Source: Cryptomeria japonica
Taxonomy: Eukaryota > Streptophyta > Pinopsida > Cupressales > Cupressaceae
DNA: 64,000 nt
Assembly (NCBI RefSeq): GCF_030272615.1
Contig: NC_081413.1
Location: forward strand, 609,405,209-609,469,208
Reading direction: 5' to 3'
The position numbers and the translations under genes were made by a program. Positions 1 to 11,883 of this stretch are shown here, one piece after another. The stretch's first letter is position 1, and every line of letters starts with the position of its first letter. Below the pieces are notes generated by a model that searched no databases, was not told where the DNA came from, and saw only the letters and a program-made list of their open reading frames with translations.

Positions 1-1787
1 ATTGTCAGTGCTGATGTTTATTGAATGAGAAAACAGTTAATTACAACAGACACATAATATAAAGGTGATTAATAAAGGATTGCATTAAAAGTGACAGCGC
101 TTAATTAAGGAGATGATAGCTGATCATTGGCTGTATAATAGCCATTTTGAACGACCAGCTTTTGGGATACATTAGAATAACATGTACAAGATAGCAAGAG
201 GTGCGACTTCTTAATGATAGCGGAGATTTCCTTGATGAACAATGAAGTGGTTTGCTAAAACAAATAAATCAACAGGTGCGATTTCATATTCTATGGAAGA
301 CCACGTTTCTAGTATAACTAGTGAAGGTCGATAGCATAGCATGTTAATCAACAATTAGTCATGCGATGGATTAAGTGACACATCTCCCAAAGACCACTAC
401 CATGAGGAGAGTCATAACCTTTCACAATCGATGGAGGAATATAAAGCAATGGCACCTTGTGATCTAGAGGGGGCATCGAAGGAGAAGAATCTTCAAACAC
501 AAATATAAAGATATTAACCAGTAAATCTGGATATACATCTAAACAAAGTTGTATTAAATATAAGACAAGATCATCAAATCAGATGAGAGAATCAGATTGA
601 AAACGGATATAAAAGGGTCAATACTCATCGAGGAGAAGATCAGGCATTACAGTTCTGTCATAGCAGATTGTTATGAAGCTAATATCTTATAACATCAATC
701 TGTTTATATAATTATATATATTGTTTCCCAGGTATTTAATACAATCAATTACATACATGCACTAGGAATATTGATTACAATGTGATTGATGTTTATATTA
801 TGCTAATGATATCGATATATGCATATATTCATAATATAGAAGATACTAGCATATTCACAGCCCAATTACTTAAATCATTTATATAGTCTCCTCACCCACC
901 CTAAGGAGAGGCGTGGTGTTGTTAGGGAGAGGCAGAGTAAATCCATTCCAAATTAGGTGAGCCCCAAGGGTGGTCTGGACGGATGTTCTTGAAACCTGGG
1001 CCCAATTATGGAGGTGGTGTCATTGCACCCTAGACAACTAAATCCCCATCCAAGGTTGAGGATTAGAAAGGAAGTAAGAATTGGTGCTTGAATATAGCCA
1101 CTATCAATTATACTATGAATAAATATGGTTATCTAGTTTAATAAATTAATTAAGGCATGATAATATTAAGTAATGGGTATTGATTATTGGGAAATTGGCA
1201 GCCTCCTAGTAGGGGACATTACAATGTTATATGGGACAGTTGGGCTCCTTACAACACCTTCCTTGTGAGTAGCCGAGGAAAGCATGAAGGTGTAAAAAAC
1301 AAAAACGTGCAACCAAGACATTTCAGCCACTTTCTTTGTGCTAGGCCATCCTCAATAAACACTTCTGGCATCTTTTTTTTCCCTGGTCCCTTCTTACCAT
1401 GTCACCTTTCCAGCATGTATCTAGGCATTCCTGTTTCTTATGCTATTGTACGGGAAAGATTTAGCTTCCTCTTTATTTATGAATCGTATAATTAGGTCTT
1501 AGCATAGGTTCTTTGTCTGGCTATGTGGCAAAGCCTTAACTTGATTTTATAGTAAATCATCTCTTTTAATGTTACTTGTATTTTTACTTAAAAAAAAAAT
1601 ATCTCTTTACATGTTCTATAATTTTATTAGTCTACTTAGAAGTTGAACATATAAAATGCTGCTATCTCCAACTATTTGAATGAGTATTGTTAAAATTTAT
1701 CCGTTTACCAAGCCAACCTAGATAATGATATCAGTCGTATCCATGAATAGTCATTTGTGATTGTTTCTCTGCTGTCAATCTTTGCAG
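1..1787 (+). other. Upstream intronic sequence of the DUF1350-type gene; no exon seen
   Basis: AT-rich sequence before the first supported exon. It ends in a pyrimidine-rich stretch and TTTGCAG, a good 3' splice site directly before 1788. The only sizeable open frame (1187-1495) has no recognisable similarity, begins without a convincing start and is low in complexity. I see no transposon domain or tandem repeat. It is probably an intron of the same gene, whose 5' exons lie before the window. Confidence 0.5.
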
Positions 1788-1958
1788 ATCAAGTCCTATT
1801 ATGGTATAAATCGGAATCTGTTGGTGAAATTTAAAGATGACACCATAGATGAAACGCCAGTATTAGCAAATGTTTTAAGCTTTGAATCTGCAGTGAGTTC
1901 TTGTCTTGACATGTCTGTTCGTACTCTTCCTGGAGATCATGGTGTCCCTTTACAGCAG
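1788..1958 (+). CDS. Penultimate exon, DUF1350-type (alpha/beta-hydrolase-like) protein
   Basis: This 57-codon exon is bounded by an AG acceptor (TTTGCAG) and a GT donor (CAG|GTACAA), phase 0 at both ends. The peptide includes NLLVKFKDDTIDET and DMSVRTLPGDHGVPLQQ. I recognise the first as the 'LLVKF.DDTIDET' signature and the second as the 'LPGDHG.PLQQ' segment of plant DUF1350 proteins, chloroplast-type relatives of a cyanobacterial alpha/beta-hydrolase-like family. This comes from memory of the family, not a search. The histidine of the GDHG segment would suit a hydrolase catalytic position, but that is inference. The exon has no stop codon or frameshift, unlike everything after 4.9 kb, so the gene is likely alive. 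Substrate and biochemical role are not known to me. Confidence 0.72.
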
Positions 1959-3327
1959 GTACAATAATCTTTACAGCAATATAGAATCATTGTAGATACA
2001 ATTGTTGGTTTTTACTTATAAATGCAAGTATTCTAATTTCTAATTAATATGAATTTTATTTACAACATCCCACACAACCCTTAAAATCAAAACAATGCCG
2101 TAACTTTTGATACATCTGTGATAACCTCCTTTTTCACTGCAGAATCTCACTAAATTGAAAATTCTGTATTATAGAAAATGCACAAATTCAAAAAATATTT
2201 GAGAAACACGAGAAAGGTGTTTTAACAGATTATAGACCACAAAATAAATAATACTAAAAGGTTCTGAAGACCAATCGATTGGATATTTTCAGATGGAGAA
2301 AATTGCCTGCCCAAAACAGTGGTGAGTTTATCATGGGAAGCTTCCCACATTTCTATGTAAATGAACAACATTGGATTTATTTTTTCAGCTTTACTGTTCA
2401 TTTTGAAATGTCAATGTTCTCCAATGGAGCAAAAGATTGCAAAATGGCACTGGGAGGACAAATGATAGGGCCAAAAGAATTAATTAAATGCTCTAGAAAA
2501 ATTTCCATTTCTACTGCTTAGCAGCATTTTTCTCCATTCACTAGCAGCATAAGCGTGATGACTTCTTCTTTGATAATTTAAGAGTATTTACTTGACATGT
2601 ACATATAACCTTCATCCATTGCCTCACTTTAAGTTTTGATATTTGACTCTACAATGTTCGTGTCATGATTCCTCCATCATTTAGCGGAGGCAAATGTGGG
2701 GGATACCACAGAAGCACTTGTCCTTGGCACTTTGTTTCTGATATTGGCAAGCACCAATGAAGAAAATGTAAGTAGCTTTGCTTCAATTTCTGACTATGAG
2801 TTCACCTGGTACTATCCAAATTATTTCTAGATACGAATATGAATTCACTTGGTACTAGCAGCTCAATCAAGGAATTTTCCACCTTAGTGGGAGCTTTCCA
2901 AGATTTTTAATTTTTTGGGTCAACTGGATAATTTTCAACTATGATCTAAACTACATAAACTTAGTGTGTCCTGAACAAGACCCTTGCACTAAGCCTTACT
3001 TTCTGTAATTCAAAAAGTGACAAATTCTCATATAAATTTAACACAAATGTACAAATGACATGAATGAATAAAGTGGTCATCATTTGTGTAGAGTGAGTTT
3101 GTTGAATACTACATTCTGTCACACACTGATATGCTTATGGTTAAGTTTACAATCTATCTTGCACGATCATTAAAATTGTTAAAGGTGAGCTATGGAAGGG
3201 AACCTGTGTAATGCAAAATATCTAGATTCTAGAAAACATTGTGTACCAAGTCTGCTTGTATGAGACATATGTTGGGTGCTTTGTTTAAACCTTTGTGATG
3301 GTAATTGGGTTTAATTTGTGATAACAG
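1959..3327 (+). other. Last intron of the DUF1350-type gene
   Basis: It starts GTACAA and ends ATAACAG. Joining the flanking exons keeps phase 0 and gives a continuous protein (PLQQ|ILPEVPPP), as expected for the family. It is AT-rich. A possible 83-nt cryptic exon lies at 2685-2767 (see findings); including it would shift the frame. I see no transposon domain. Confidence 0.65.
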
Positions 3328-3552
3328 ATTCTCCCTGAAGTTCCTCCACCTATGGCTGATGCAGTAACAAGGGGTGGAGAAATTCTTGCAAATTTAGCGG
3401 CAGGAACACCTTGGGAAACAGTGGCAAAAGAAGTGAATACATCTTTCGGTGCAGATACTGGCCTTCGTCAACAAATCATGCAAGACATAGATCAGTTAGT
3501 AGATGAAATTGCAACTTGGATGATGTCTAGCTCTCTTAAAATTTTACCATGA
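3328..3552 (+). CDS. Terminal exon, DUF1350-type protein
   Basis: This is the last coding exon: 74 codons plus TGA at 3550-3552. It follows the acceptor ATAACAG, in phase with the preceding exon. The peptide begins ILPEVPPPMADAVTRGGE, continues through LANLAAGTPWETVAKEV, and ends in an amphipathic helix-like tail (DIDQLVDEIATWM) with a short basic/hydrophobic C terminus. The 'PPPMADAV.RG.E...N..AGTPWE..AKEV' block is what I remember of the C terminus of plant DUF1350 proteins. There are no internal stops. Together the two exons give the last 131 residues; the rest of the gene lies before the window. The ATG at 3352 is internal, not a start. Confidence 0.72.
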   Translation: MLPEVPPPMADAVTRGGEILANLAAGTPWETVAKEVNTSFGADTGLRQQIMQDIDQLVDEIATWMMSSSLKILP

Positions 3553-4908
3553 AATTACACATATGATCCCACCATGAGGACCCTTGAAGTGATGGCTCAA
3601 CTCTCCCATTACTGAGTACCTCTATATCAGTAATGGCAATGCAATATGAAGGACGGCAATACACTACTTGAACTTCACATTAGCTTGGAAGAAATGTTGA
3701 CGCCAAATGGGCAATCCTACTTTGGTAACCTGAAACTGTATCAAAATTGTATGCATAGTCCCAGAGTAATTTACAAATATCTTGCATAAGTATTTTGGGC
3801 TTTTATGTCTAGGGGAAGAGTGCTTGATTCATTTAACTATTGTATTCTGTTATATGCTTCATAGATGTTAACTTTTGTTACAATTACAAATGTAAATAAC
3901 CTGCTTAGAAGATATCTTCCAACCTAGAGGAATTCACAGGATTTTTTTAATGGATGCATAAAAGCAAGAGCTACAAGACAGCTCAGTCCCTGCATAAAAC
4001 TACATGGCTGATTTTTGGGAACTAACTGTTTGGTTTCAATGTTACACACTGACTAACAAAACATTGTTATTTTGTTGTCATCTTCAAAATCTTGTAGGGG
4101 GAACAGAGTGCTGGAGGACTAGTTTGTTGACTCGGGCAAAGCTTAGTCCAAATAAAAACGAGAATGTTGAAACCAAATGTGCAGAAATTGTATGTTTTTT
4201 TTAACTGCCTTGAACAGTCAAAAATAAAATGCCTCTGAATTGAGCCTGAATTGACTAAACAATTCTGACTTTTCCATCTTTAATTTGTAATTTGTGTTAT
4301 TTTATGCATTGACACTTTATCACTGACAAGAAATTTAGTTATAACATTTGTGCTGAGATAGAAGCTATGATTTTCAAAGAAAAAATCAATACAATTCACT
4401 CAGAGAGGAAATCAATTCTTAGTTGACAAAGTTTCACAATGTTTCATCATTTGTGGGGTGAAACATTTTCTTTAGGTGATATATTATGAACAGTATACCC
4501 TAAAGTTTAAAAAAAATTGTTTATCTATCAGCATTAGAAGACTCGATGTTTCATTCGGTACTTACTCTGTTATGACAGATTGAAGAGCATCCAGCAACCA
4601 ACAAAATGCATTTGCAGTTACTGTAATACTCTCTCTAAACACTTTGTTCAAGGACATTCTTGAGACTCATTTTCATCTTGTACAATGACATCATAGCCTA
4701 TTGCATGGTAGAACCTCTAGATAGAGAGGAGGAAGACCAATGTTGGTAGTTGTACTCTAGAAATTAATTGACAATAGTTTACGCATATAGAGACACAAAT
4801 GTCAATATCACTAGAAGATATGTTTTGTTAGAAGATATGTTTTGTAATCATAATCTAATAATTATTATATTATAATTATTTCAAATGGGATATTCTTGTA
4901 AATCATAT
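3553..4908 (+). other. 3' UTR and flank of the DUF1350-type gene
   Basis: AT-rich sequence after the stop codon. Possible polyadenylation hexamers (AATAAA-type) occur near 4149 and 4226, but neither can be proven from sequence. A small open frame at 4004-4204 looks like chance. The stretch ends at 4904-4908 (CATAT), the likely left target-site copy of the copia-2 insertion. I see no other gene or repeat. Confidence 0.4.
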
Positions 4909-5967
4909 TGTCAAACACACCTTAGGATTGAGAGGGGGGGTGAATCAATCCGGACCTAATACTTAAACTTTATTACTTAACACACAAACTCTTTGATCTT
5001 ATTCTTATCAACGGCAATGAAAGATACACCGTGCACGAGAGATCACCGGAATTACGTGGAAAACCAAAATAGGGAAAAACCATAGTGAGAGTCAACTCAC
5101 AATATATGAAATGATCACAATATAGCTTTAGGCTCACTACCAAGGAAGCTCACTACTCCTTGAAGGACTTGCAGGCTAGAGCAAACTACCCTAGGACAAG
5201 ATACAATGCTTGTAGTCTGAAGATGACTTCTCTAGAGCAAGATACAATGAATACATGAATTAGGAACAAATAGGCCTTTAGAAATATTGCCTCTAGCAAT
5301 CTCCAAACATGAAGTTGTCCTTGAATCTTTGTCTCAAGCAACCAACTCCACAGCAATCACAACACACTAACTTTGTCACAACTGACTTCTGCAGATGATA
5401 TAATCATGTAGGCGCAACACACTCTTTTTCCACATACACTCACACCTTCAACATCAATTTGATCTTCTATATATACCATCTTCTTCATTGCAAAAATCAA
5501 TTAGGTCGGCCTCAACAAAGGACAAGGATAGGTCCTATCAAATCGGCCACCAAAACATAATTGTGGAGATAGAGAGGACCTAAACAACATATCACCTTGA
5601 AACACGGATTCCAATCACCATGCGTCATCAAACAAACCTTCTAGCATTGTGCAGAGTACACCAAGACATTCCATGAACACCTGGCAACATTCTCAAATCC
5701 TTCATTCACTTCATCATATCAAGATCATACTAGCACAATTTAACCGATACTAAACACTTCATTTCAAAGAGCTAGTCAAACACAGAACATAAAATCATTA
5801 CTTGCAAACCACAACACTATATGATAATTGAATTGAGACACAACATAGATGTTATAAACATGTATTCTAAGGCGCAACACTAGAAGCATCAATGCAGAGA
5901 AATACACAGCATTTCTTGGACCACTTCTGATAGAGAACCGAACTGTTAGCAAATAGAAATTACTAAC
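4909..5967 (-). repeat. copia-2 left (3') LTR, segment 1 of 3
   Basis: Aligns by eye with the start of the right LTR at 25994: the same CACCTTAGG/TACCTTAGG opening, 'GGACCTAATACTTAAA', 'TTATTCTTATCAAC', and the 'GTGGAAAA...GGGAAAAACC' motif at 5054-5083. The LTR runs on to 5967, where copia-1 has inserted. The last five bases (CTAAC, 5963-5967) are the target duplication. Confidence 0.85.
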
Positions 5968-6419
5968 TGTTGGTGTAATTATTTATTCATCTTGGATATT
6001 ATTACACCTTACTTTAGTTTACTTAGGTACATGCATATCATAGTAGTTTGGGTATGAGACACTTGGGTGTTTGTGCCACATTGGGATAGTGTGTGTAGAA
6101 GAATTTCCACCTTTTGTGGTCTTGTTGTTACATTCCACATTCGGTGGGTGATCCACCTCATGTGGAATATTATATTGTTTCTCCTACCTACCCCTACTTA
6201 TCCCTACCTACCCTTGTTTCTTATTGAGCTAAATGTCATGTTTGTATGCTCACATATCCATATAACCTTTCCTATATAAGCAGGCTCATATTCATTGTAT
6301 GTAACTATTGAACAATTGATCATTTATCTATTGATGAGAATACAGTTTATGCTTGTCCTATATTTTGTCTCTTTATTTTGTACTTTTCATTGAGCTCTTG
6401 ATCTTGGCAAAATCTCACA
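5968..6419 (+). repeat. copia-1 5' LTR
   Basis: 452 bp, from TGTTGGTGTAATT to AAATCTCACA. It contains a TATA-like TATATAA at 6273-6279, which would be the element promoter, and AATAAA-like AT stretches downstream. A 70-codon open frame at 6067-6279 recurs in the other LTR simply because the LTRs are copies; it is not a gene. Confidence 0.9.
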
Positions 6420-6431
6420 TGGTATCAGAGT
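6420..6431 (+). other. copia-1 primer binding site
   Basis: TGGTATCAGAGT directly follows the 5' LTR. It matches the tRNA-Met-complementary primer site usual in plant Copia elements. Confidence 0.85.
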
Positions 6432-8253
6432 CATTAGAGTGTCATTGATTTGTCTTTGGAGAGATTTTGAAAGATGTCAAAAGGCAGATCTAAGGAGCAG
6501 CATCTTTTAGAGGCGTCCTAGACTAGATCCAACCTCGCCATTGAGTTCAGGTGGCCGTTTCTATAAATTTTGACTACAAATACACCTATGTTCAGGTAAA
6601 ATTGTTTTTGTAGCAAAAAAAAATTTAGTTGGAGGGTCATTTGACCCTTTCCGATCAACAGTTTGCAGAATTTGTTTGAGTCGCATTTCATTTTCTGCAT
6701 AATTTATCAGATCTGAGCAATTTTATGTACTGAGCTTATTATTTTCTACAATCCATATTGTGTTGGGTAATATTATATTGGCACCGTTATTGTTTCGTGG
6801 GTTCTATTCTTAGATCGGGCTTCATTAGGGAAGAGTCGAGGCTTCATTGATGTTGTTGCCCGTATTTTGGTAGAGGCCCAGTGCATTTCCTTTAATCAGC
6901 TTCTATTCCTTGTTTGGCGACAATTTGAATTTGATCAACGACACAGATCTGTGGCTCCTGTATTTTGACTCATTGATCATGCATGGTCTCTCTTAGTAGT
7001 TCAATCTGCATATTGAGATCGATATCCATGAATGGGTGCATCTATAAATCTTTGTGCTGTTGCAAGAATTTGCAAATACGTTGATTGTCCTTTGTCTCTT
7101 CGCAGAGGTTTATGAGATTTGATCAACGATTCCTTGACCTGCGCGGAAACTACATAGAGCCAGCGGAGTTTATTTGACAATCGTGGCTTATTTATAAGTC
7201 GTGTTCTCATATCACACATATTGGGCATTGTGCATTCACCTCCTATCGTTCCAGTGGTCTTCCATTGCATATGAAGGACGGGCCCATTTAGTTTGGCATC
7301 CTAGACTTGATTTTTACTTACATGATCAACACACAGGTGGACTCATTTGCCAGTGCACATTGTGTGGTTAAAGTTTCATGGGTTATATTTTCCATACGAC
7401 GTGTATCTTTTCTTAAGAAGGCCTCACATACACAATTTTACAGGTTTATAAATCATTTGCAGATTCCAACCTTCTTTTTGGAGTGAGGGGTGGGTGAGGC
7501 CCCACGTGGCCCCCACATTCTTCTTTAATTTTTTTTCTAAAAAGTTTTTTTAAATGAAATTTTTGGAAGATAAAAATATTTTCTTTATTCCCACAAGGTA
7601 TATGCTTTAGATCAGAGAATATTATCTGCTTATGGCATGTTGACGTCATCATATGCAATGGAGTTTTTCAGCCCCCTCTCCATTTACATTTTTAGTTTGA
7701 TAGGCGAACTTCAAATGGTGATATCTTGGGCATATGACATCATTTTTCAGTGCATTTTTTTTTATTTGGGGTAGAATTCCATCCTCTTCGCAATGGTGCA
7801 GGTGGTTTTCCATTTTGATCCACGGATTTTTCAGAAAATGCAGATTTTCACGACTATACCTATCCAATCCTCGTTTCTGCAACTTCCGGGACTCCGTTTG
7901 GGCTCATACGAACTTCTTTTCAAATGTAGTTTTTTTTAAAAGTGCATAATTTTTCATCTACTTTCATAATCTGCTATCAGTTTGCAGTGATTTTAAGTAG
8001 AAATTGTATTTTCAACATATGGTCTTTTTTGGCCAATGTGGCACTTGTATTGCATAGATCTATCTTTCTGGTCTATTGCATTGTAGTTTTCAACCTATTG
8101 GGCCATTTGTAAAACAAAATCAGAAGTCCACCTTGGCCATTGTTTGCAAGTGGCCTATTGTACACGCACTACATATAAAGTGTCAAAATCATCATTTTTG
8201 TGGGGGGGGATGTCTCTTGTGCTTTTGTTCTCGTGTTCCTTCCTTTTGCTGCT
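6432..8253 (+). other. copia-1 untranslated leader
   Basis: About 1.8 kb between primer site and gag with no convincing coding region. Open frames on both strands (6518-6700, 7001-7270, 7446-7882) lack recognisable domains. It is T-rich, with a short run of eight or nine G at about 8202-8209 just before gag. I see no repeat structure. Confidence 0.5.
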
Positions 8254-9591
8254 ATGGGTTCTCCTAAGTTTCCTCTCTTAACTCCTAATAATTATGCTAC
8301 TTGGAAAATTGATGCATGGAGTAAACTTATGGAAAAAAGACTAACTCATTACATTGATGGAACTATTGTTGCTCCCGCTGATCCAAAGGCTGATCTTGTT
8401 GCTCACTTGGATTGTCTCACTGAAAATATAATGGCAATTGGTACCTTAAGAAAGTATGTATTAAAGGATTTTATCTTTCATATTGAGAAATATACCTTAA
8501 TTAAGGATGCTTAGCAAACGTTTCAAGACTTGTATGGTCAAGTTGATGAAATTAGGGGATATCAGATTGATAGTGATCTCACCATGTTAGATCCCAAGAA
8601 CTTTGATACAATACAAGATTATGTCACTAAGGCAAAAGAGTTGAGGGCACAACTCAAGGATAGTGGCATTGATAAGAAGGATACTCAATTGATCTTCAAT
8701 TTGATGGGAAAGCTTGCACAAGAATATGCAACATTTGTTTCTAGTTTCCAAACCCATAGGATGACAATGGGTTTAAGCTACACAATGCCTACATCTGATG
8801 CTTTCATCGAAATGTTGATGATGGAACAAACTAAGTTGATAAGCATGGGCATTCTTAAGACTTCTAAGTCTCAAGCATTAGTGGCAAATCAAGGGAACAA
8901 AGGAAATCAAGGAAAGGACAACTCAAACAAGAAGAAATGGCAATCAAAGCCTAAGGACAAAGCACCACCTTCTCCACACCAAGGAGATTCATCCTCTTCC
9001 AAGAAGGACAATTCACCAAAGAGGGAGAAACCTACTTGTGCCTATTGTAAAAAGGTTGGTCATGAGGAGCATCATTGTCATTCTAAGAAGATTGATGAGC
9101 TCACACACATCCTCAAAAAGAACAATATTGATTTTTCTAATGCCTACAAAAAGAGGATTCATCACCTTCCACTTCCTCACAATCAAAGAGGAAAGGGAAA
9201 GCATTCATGGCCTCAACAAGTGGGAAGACTCGTTCTTTTTGGAAAAGAAAAGGACAAGCTCTTTGTGCTACTACAAGTCATGATTCAAGGAAGATGGCTT
9301 CTAGATTCGAGGGCTTCTCATCATATGGCATCTTTGCAATCTATGTTCTCTTCATTTGAGCCTTGCCACATGCCACAGATTTTGATGGGTAATCATACAT
9401 ACATGGATTTGATCGGGAAAGGAACTATTGTCATTGGGGATAACTCCTTCAATGATGTGTTGTGTGTACCCCACTTGACAAACAATCTTCTTTCCATCTA
9501 TCAAATCACACATGAGGGGCAACTAAGTGTAAGGAAAGCAAGTGCGAAAATTCGCTTTCCTAATGTCAGTTTGCAGGGGAGAATAGACTAG
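8254..9591 (+). pseudogene. copia-1 gag and start of protease (broken)
   Basis: The start is ATG at 8254 (MGSPKFPLLTPNNYATWK), the typical Copia gag opening with its N-Y-x-x-W motif. One in-frame TAG at 8512-8514 interrupts it; the frame then continues to 9591. The middle is the UBN2-type gag core (DEIRGYQ.., KELRAQLKDSGI.., LMGKLAQEYATFVS). A basic, Ser/Lys-rich linker is followed by a CCHC zinc knuckle (CAYCKKVGHEEHHC). The protease site reads WLLDSRASHHM, where Copia proteases have DSGASHH, so the catalytic glycine is lost (GGG to AGG is the simplest path). The pre-integrase opening LLSIYQITH is present, after which similarity fades before the solo LTR. Dead copy. Confidence 0.85.
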
Positions 9592-10645
9592 TGTATACAA
9601 AATTTCAACATTTACAGAATATGGCACAAGCATGAGCAAACACAATTAAGCAACAAAGAGATAGAACACATGGAGTTAACGTGGGAAAACCCTTTCGGGA
9701 TAAAAACCCACCACCAACAAAAAAGGGACTTTATTATCAGTATGTCAAATACAATAAAGTTCAGTCTATGGATTTCCTTTTTTCACTCTGTCAAATAGTC
9801 GTTCCAGATGTAACATACAACACTCGGATAACAGTTATAGCATACTCAATGGCTATCGTAACTCTCTCTACATTCGGTTCACATTTGGCTTCTAATACCA
9901 AACCGGTTGACCGTTCATCTGAGCAACTGCAACAACGGCTTGAAGTCTAACCATCTGTCTGCGTCGGTCCACATTCAAGGAAAACCAATTATCCCACATG
10001 CAACAGGGAGTCGGGTTGATTCGTATTCATATACACTGATAGTCTCATCCTTAGTGTCCGAGTGGTCACCTTTTTTGGATCTCGGTTCATTCTCACACCG
10101 ACCTCAGTCTTCGCTCCATTGGTCATCGGTATAGCCTTCAAACAATAGAGTCGATCGCCCAATGAAACCGGATTGCCTAAGGCGATTCCATCGGGTCATC
10201 GGCCAGACAGATGAACGGTTACCCCAACCTCCGATAACTGAGAGCGGTCTCATCGGCTCATCGGATCAAGCACTGCAAGGTTACTCCAATCTCCGATAAC
10301 AGAGAGCGGTCTCATCGGCTCATAGGATCAAGCCCAAAAATGCTATCCCGATGAGCGAAGCACTCCGAGACAGAACAAGACGGACCTATCGGGACTTCAA
10401 CGTAGCCTTCAGCATATTAACCCGAGAGCCGATATTGACCCAATCGCCTAAGGTGACTTCATTGGGTATTGGTTTAACTCCAGACTAGAACCCCCGATAG
10501 CCAATGTCAACTCGGACCGCCTAAGACAGCTCCATCGGATCATCGGCACAACTTTGATGCAGTCTTCAACTCTGTTGTTCCATCCGTGTAGGCTAGCTCG
10601 ATCAACCCGAACATGTCAAGTGAATTAGAGGCACATTTCCAACAC
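9592..10645 (-). repeat. Solo LTR of a Copia-type element, nested in copia-1
   Basis: About 1.05 kb with TGTATACA at the left and TTTCCAACA at the right. Read on the minus strand it opens TGTTGGAAATGTGCC, a common plant Copia LTR start. CTAG flanks it on both sides (9588-9591 and about 10646-10649), a 4-bp duplication. The motif GTGGGAAAACCC...GGGATAAAAACC lies at 9679-9708. There is no coding domain inside; short frames such as 9681-9950 are chance. The right edge is good to plus or minus 1 base. Confidence 0.75.
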
Positions 10646-10655
10646 TAGGAGAATT

Positions 10656-11546
10656 GTGGAGTTCACACCTGAGTCAGTTTTCAATAGAGACTTGGAGACT
10701 AGAGCTATCATTGCGACTGGCGTGGTTGATCATGCATCTCGGTTATATTCCTTTACAGATTTTGTTGATGAGGATGGTTTCACATATAATGATTCTTCAC
10801 ATGATGATTTTACATATGATGATCACACTTCTTGTGATGATTCAGATTTTGAGGAGAACTTTGGGTACCGGATTCTCACATGTGACCCCATTCTTGAGCC
10901 TTGTATTTCATCTCCTCCTACTGATATTACATCACCCATTGCACTTGATGATGCAGATAGTGCAACAGTTTTGCCTTCTTGTGATTCAGCGCAACAGGAT
11001 ATATCTCGTCTTCTAGCTTCAGTTCATTGGGATGCCTACTTGACAGACATTGCAGGTTTGTTTGTGGTGTCTTACATTTCAAATTTGGGAGACATCATTC
11101 ATGATATTCATCTTTTCTTTGATGAAGATGATCCTTCTTCAATTGTTGCGAGGGAGCACTCTGACCCTCTTGTTCATTCTCTACATGATTATTCTTTTGA
11201 GGTTGACATGATTGTGGATTCTTATGTACAGCAATTGGAGGAGGTCTCTTTATCCTTTGAGGAGACATGTGAGTATTTGGATCATGTTCTACATTCTTCT
11301 CAACTAGATCTTGGAGTGCCTTTTTCAACAGTGTGGAGCAGTTCACCACCTTTGGAGGGGGTACCTTTTAGGATCAACATGGGGACACTTGAACAGTTTT
11401 CAGAGACTTCATTCATCATGAGTTTTTTTTCTACATCTTCCCTTCATGATTGGGGAGACTTCATGGATACACCTTTGATTTTGTTTCTTCCTAAGGGGAG
11501 GAATGTTGTTCAACGTTCATGGACCAGTTTCTTCATTCATTCTTGA
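10656..11546 (+). CDS. Acidic protein of unknown function replacing pol in copia-1
   Basis: About 296 codons without a stop. The first part (EFTPESVFNRDLETRAIIATGVVDHASRLYSF) is, from memory of the family, the Copia pre-integrase region that normally leads into the HHCC integrase zinc finger. Instead the frame continues into a strongly acidic stretch (NDSSHDDFTYDDHTSCDDSDFEENFG) and then about 200 residues rich in D, E, S and L with no motif I know, ending SWTSFFIHS and TGA at 11544-11546. It stays open in an element whose gag is broken. It has no signal peptide or membrane segment that I can see. It could be a neutral relic of out-of-frame pol or a co-opted sequence; the function is unknown. 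The listed start is not an ATG, since translation would have come from the upstream gag frame. Confidence 0.6.
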   Translation: MEFTPESVFNRDLETRAIIATGVVDHASRLYSFTDFVDEDGFTYNDSSHDDFTYDDHTSCDDSDFEENFGYRILTCDPILEPCISSPPTDITSPIALDDADSATVLPSCDSAQQDISRLLASVHWDAYLTDIAGLFVVSYISNLGDIIHDIHLFFDEDDPSSIVAREHSDPLVHSLHDYSFEVDMIVDSYVQQLEEVSLSFEETCEYLDHVLHSSQLDLGVPFSTVWSSSPPLEGVPFRINMGTLEQFSETSFIMSFFSTSSLHDWGDFMDTPLILFLPKGRNVVQRSWTSFFIHS

Positions 11547-11883
11547 GCTTCTACCATTGGTGCAGATTCTACATTGAGGGGGGGCTACCTAGCTTCTCTT
11601 CTGCTCTCATATGGGGGGGACTTTTTTCTCACACAGGGTTTTGTTCCTCACACACTTCTATGAGAGTTCTCTTGTATAGTTTTCATCTCTCTTTTGGGGG
11701 AGGGTTTTTTCCCATTGGGTTTTTCTCTCTTTCCCCTCTTTATGAGAGATTTCATTGCATTGGTTTGCATGCATTTGCATTTGTACATGGATACCTAATA
11801 TGGCCTAGTAGTCGGGACCTATCTTGCATTGCTTAGTTACATTGTCGACTTAAGTGCATTCCCCTAAGTTGCCTTAAAGGGGG
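11547..11883 (+). other. copia-1 3' untranslated region with polypurine tract
   Basis: T-rich sequence with several short G runs. It ends in TTAAAGGGGG at 11874-11883, directly before the 3' LTR: the polypurine tract for plus-strand priming. There is an open frame at 11519-11836 but no domain. Confidence 0.7.

Noticed and set aside
1187-1495. 102-codon frame upstream of the DUF1350 exon
   Set aside because: No recognisable domain and low complexity; lies in probable intron.
4004-4204. 66-codon frame downstream of the DUF1350 gene
   Set aside because: No similarity recognised and no splice context; likely chance in the 3' flank.
6067-6279. 70-codon frame repeated almost identically at 11983-12195
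   Set aside because: Both lie at the same place in the two copia-1 LTRs; the likeness is due to LTR duplication, and no start context or domain supports a gene.
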